From Pseudomonadota bacterium (GTDB lineage Bacteria > Pseudomonadota > Gammaproteobacteria > Burkholderiales > Burkholderiaceae_B): 6,914 bases of DNA. Position 1 is the stretch's first letter, and every line of letters starts with the position of its first letter. Location of the stretch: positions 1-6,914 of the forward strand of contig JAEYVD010000434.1 of assembly GCA_023432075.1 (NCBI GenBank). The letters are read 5' to 3'. Of the stretch, positions 5,831 to 6,914 are shown piece by piece. The notes under the pieces are model-generated. The model worked only from the letters and a program-made list of their open reading frames with translations, did no database searches and had not been told where the DNA came from. A program made the translations under genes and the position numbers.

Positions 5831-5844
5831 TGGGATCTTGTCAG
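5816..5844 (-). promoter_or_regulatory. sigma70 promoter of tRNA-Leu
   Basis: On the minus strand, CTGACA (5839-5844, five of six to TTGACA) is separated by 17 bases from a consensus TATAAT (5816-5821). Transcription should start near 5809, leaving a leader of about 47 bases before the tRNA. The sequence right after the -10, CGCGGTC, is GC-rich, which fits the stringent-control discriminator of stable-RNA promoters. Confidence 0.85.
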
Positions 5845-5847
5845 GCG

Positions 5848-5863
5848 AGGGCCGGGCGGCCCT
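5848..5863. repeat. Short GC-rich inverted repeat upstream of the tRNA promoter
   Basis: AGGGCC (5848-5853) and GGCCCT (5858-5863) flank a four-base loop. It sits just upstream of the -35 box and downstream of the permease. With the hairpin at 5881-5899 it may help end the permease transcript, but neither has a T-tract. Confidence 0.4.
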
Positions 5864-5880
5864 GCCGTTCAGGGGCTGGC

Positions 5881-5899
5881 CGGGGGCAGCATACCCCCG
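5881..5899 (-). terminator. Possible 3'-end hairpin of the permease gene
   Basis: CGGGGG/CCCCCG with a 7-base loop begins 19 bases after the permease stop codon on the minus strand. There is no U-tract, so it is a weak terminator candidate or an mRNA-stabilising hairpin; some read-through into the tRNA is conceivable. Confidence 0.4.
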
Positions 5900-5918
5900 A
5901 AACGCACCCCATCGATCC

Positions 5919-6914
5919 TTACTTCTTCTCAGGCAGGAACCAGTTCATCACCAGCGCGCAAATCCCGCCGGTGGCGACGCCCGATTCCAGCACGCTCTTC
6001 ACCGAGTGCGGCAGGTGCGACAGGATTTCCGGCACTTGCGACACCCCCAATCCCAGCGCCAAAGACACGGCGATGATGAGCAGCGCGCGGCGATCCAGCT
6101 GGATGCCCGCCAGGATGTTGATCCCGGACGCGGCCACGGCACCGAACATCACCATGGCTGCGCCGCCCAGGACGGGTTCGGGCACGGCTTGCAGGACACC
6201 GGCCACGACCGGGAACAGGCCCAGCAGGATCAGCATGCCAGCAATCCACACGCCGACGTGGCGGCTGGCAATGCCGGTCAGTTGGATGACGCCGTTGTTT
6301 TGCGCGAATACCGAGCTGGGGAACGTGTTGAACACGCCGGCCAGCAGCGAGTTCGCGCCGTTGACCAGGACGCCGCCCTTGATGCGCTGCATCCAGAGCG
6401 GACCTTCAACCGGCTGCTTCGATACCTTGCTGGTGGCGGTGACGTCGCCGATGGCTTCCAGGGACGTGACCAGGTAGATGATCAGCATCGGCACGAACAA
6501 GGCCCACGAGAAGCCCAGGCCGAAGTGCAGCGGAACCGGGACCTGGAAGACGGCGGCTTCGCGGGCGCCGGTGAAGTCCAGGCGGCCCATGTAGGCGGCG
6601 GCGATGTAGCCGACTGCCAGCGCCAGCACCAGGGCGGTGCTGCGGATCCAGACGACCGGGACGCGGTTGAGCAGGATGATGGTGCCCAGGACGAGGCCGG
6701 ACAGGGTCAGGTTCTCGGCGCTGGCGAAGGTGCCGTTGGCCATGGCGCCGAAGCCGCCGCCCATGCTGATGAGGCCGACCTTGATGAGGGTCAGGCCGAT
6801 CAGCAGCACGACGATGCCGGTGACGAGCGGGGTGATGAGGCGTTTGACGAAGGGCAGGATGCGGCTGATGCCCATTTCGACGAAGGAGCCGGCGATGACG
6901 ACGCCGAAGATGGC
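5919..6914 (-). CDS. NCS2 family xanthine/uracil-type permease, C-terminal part
   Basis: Inner-membrane nucleobase:cation symporter of the NCS2 (nucleobase-ascorbate transporter) family. 331 residues are visible; the frame stays open to the right edge (AIFGVVIAGSFVE before the first internal Met), so the start lies outside and roughly the first quarter is missing. Family signatures are clear. SLEAIGDVTATS (E153 and D157 of the visible part) corresponds to the TM8 substrate and proton residues of XanQ-type permeases. VFAQNNGVIQLTGIASRHVG (from about 202) is the conserved QNNG motif of the purine branch. Several hydrophobic helices precede and follow, and the end is LVMNWFLPEKK. The QNNG-type motif favours xanthine or urate over uracil, but the exact substrate cannot be set from this fragment. 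It is transcribed toward tRNA-Leu and has normal host base composition. Confidence 0.93.
   Translation of the reverse strand, partial: AIFGVVIAGSFVEMGISRILPFVKRLITPLVTGIVVLLIGLTLIKVGLISMGGGFGAMANGTFASAENLTLSGLVLGTIILLNRVPVVWIRSTALVLALAVGYIAAAYMGRLDFTGAREAAVFQVPVPLHFGLGFSWALFVPMLIIYLVTSLEAIGDVTATSKVSKQPVEGPLWMQRIKGGVLVNGANSLLAGVFNTFPSSVFAQNNGVIQLTGIASRHVGVWIAGMLILLGLFPVVAGVLQAVPEPVLGGAAMVMFGAVAASGINILAGIQLDRRALLIIAVSLALGLGVSQVPEILSHLPHSVKSVLESGVATGGICALVMNWFLPEKK

Noticed and set aside
5677..6477. 266-codon plus-strand open frame over the tRNA and permease
   Set aside because: It is a shadow of the tRNA and of the well-supported permease on the other strand.
1..6914. CRISPR array, insertion sequence or transposase gene
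   Set aside because: No regularly spaced direct repeats and no transposase motifs were seen; the inverted repeats present are isolated hairpins.

Overview
The window looks like chromosomal DNA of a high-GC betaproteobacterium of the Burkholderiales, most like Alcaligenaceae (Achromobacter/Bordetella type). This rests on the strongly GC-ending codons of the flanking genes, the Tat-lipoprotein phosphoesterase and the NCS2 purine permease. It is an inference from style, not a database match.

Layout. Bases 1-118 hold the first 39 codons of a leftward gene starting with a clear signal peptide; it runs off the left edge. A strong leftward intrinsic terminator (281-311) separates it from a 716-codon leftward gene (459-2609). 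That gene encodes a Tat-exported lipoprotein with a calcineurin-like metallophosphoesterase domain and a C-terminal LamG/concanavalin-like domain. At the right end, 5919-6914 is the C-terminal 331 residues of an NCS2 xanthine/uracil-type permease, also leftward. It is followed by tRNA-Leu(CAA) at 5678-5762, which has its own sigma70 promoter.

Between the phosphoesterase and the 3' end of the tRNA (about 2610-5677) lies a patchwork of visibly lower GC and low gene density. It holds an HNH_2-type endonuclease with an unrecognised N-terminal beta-rich domain (3292-4125), and a 192-residue protein with two Cys-rich, probably zinc-binding clusters (4635-5213). It also holds at least one broken gene: a coiled-coil protein cut by an amber codon right beside the tRNA (5309-5677). 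Other fragments look like the tail of a membrane protein (4135-4254) and degenerate minus-strand coding sequence (4325-4529). A tRNA 3' end facing a gene-poor, low-GC, fragment-rich stretch is what a worn integration hot spot looks like. However, no integrase and no duplicated att site is visible inside the window.

The intact genes do not form an obvious single pathway. The two outer genes and the permease look like core cell-envelope and transport functions. The HNH protein and the Cys-rich protein are the candidates for accessory functions such as defence or mobile-element maintenance. They are about 500 bases apart, and the Cys-rich gene has its own Shine-Dalgarno and terminator, so they are probably not one operon. 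I did not find a convincing complete new system; the most interesting material is the HNH protein's N-terminal domain and the scar tissue around it.
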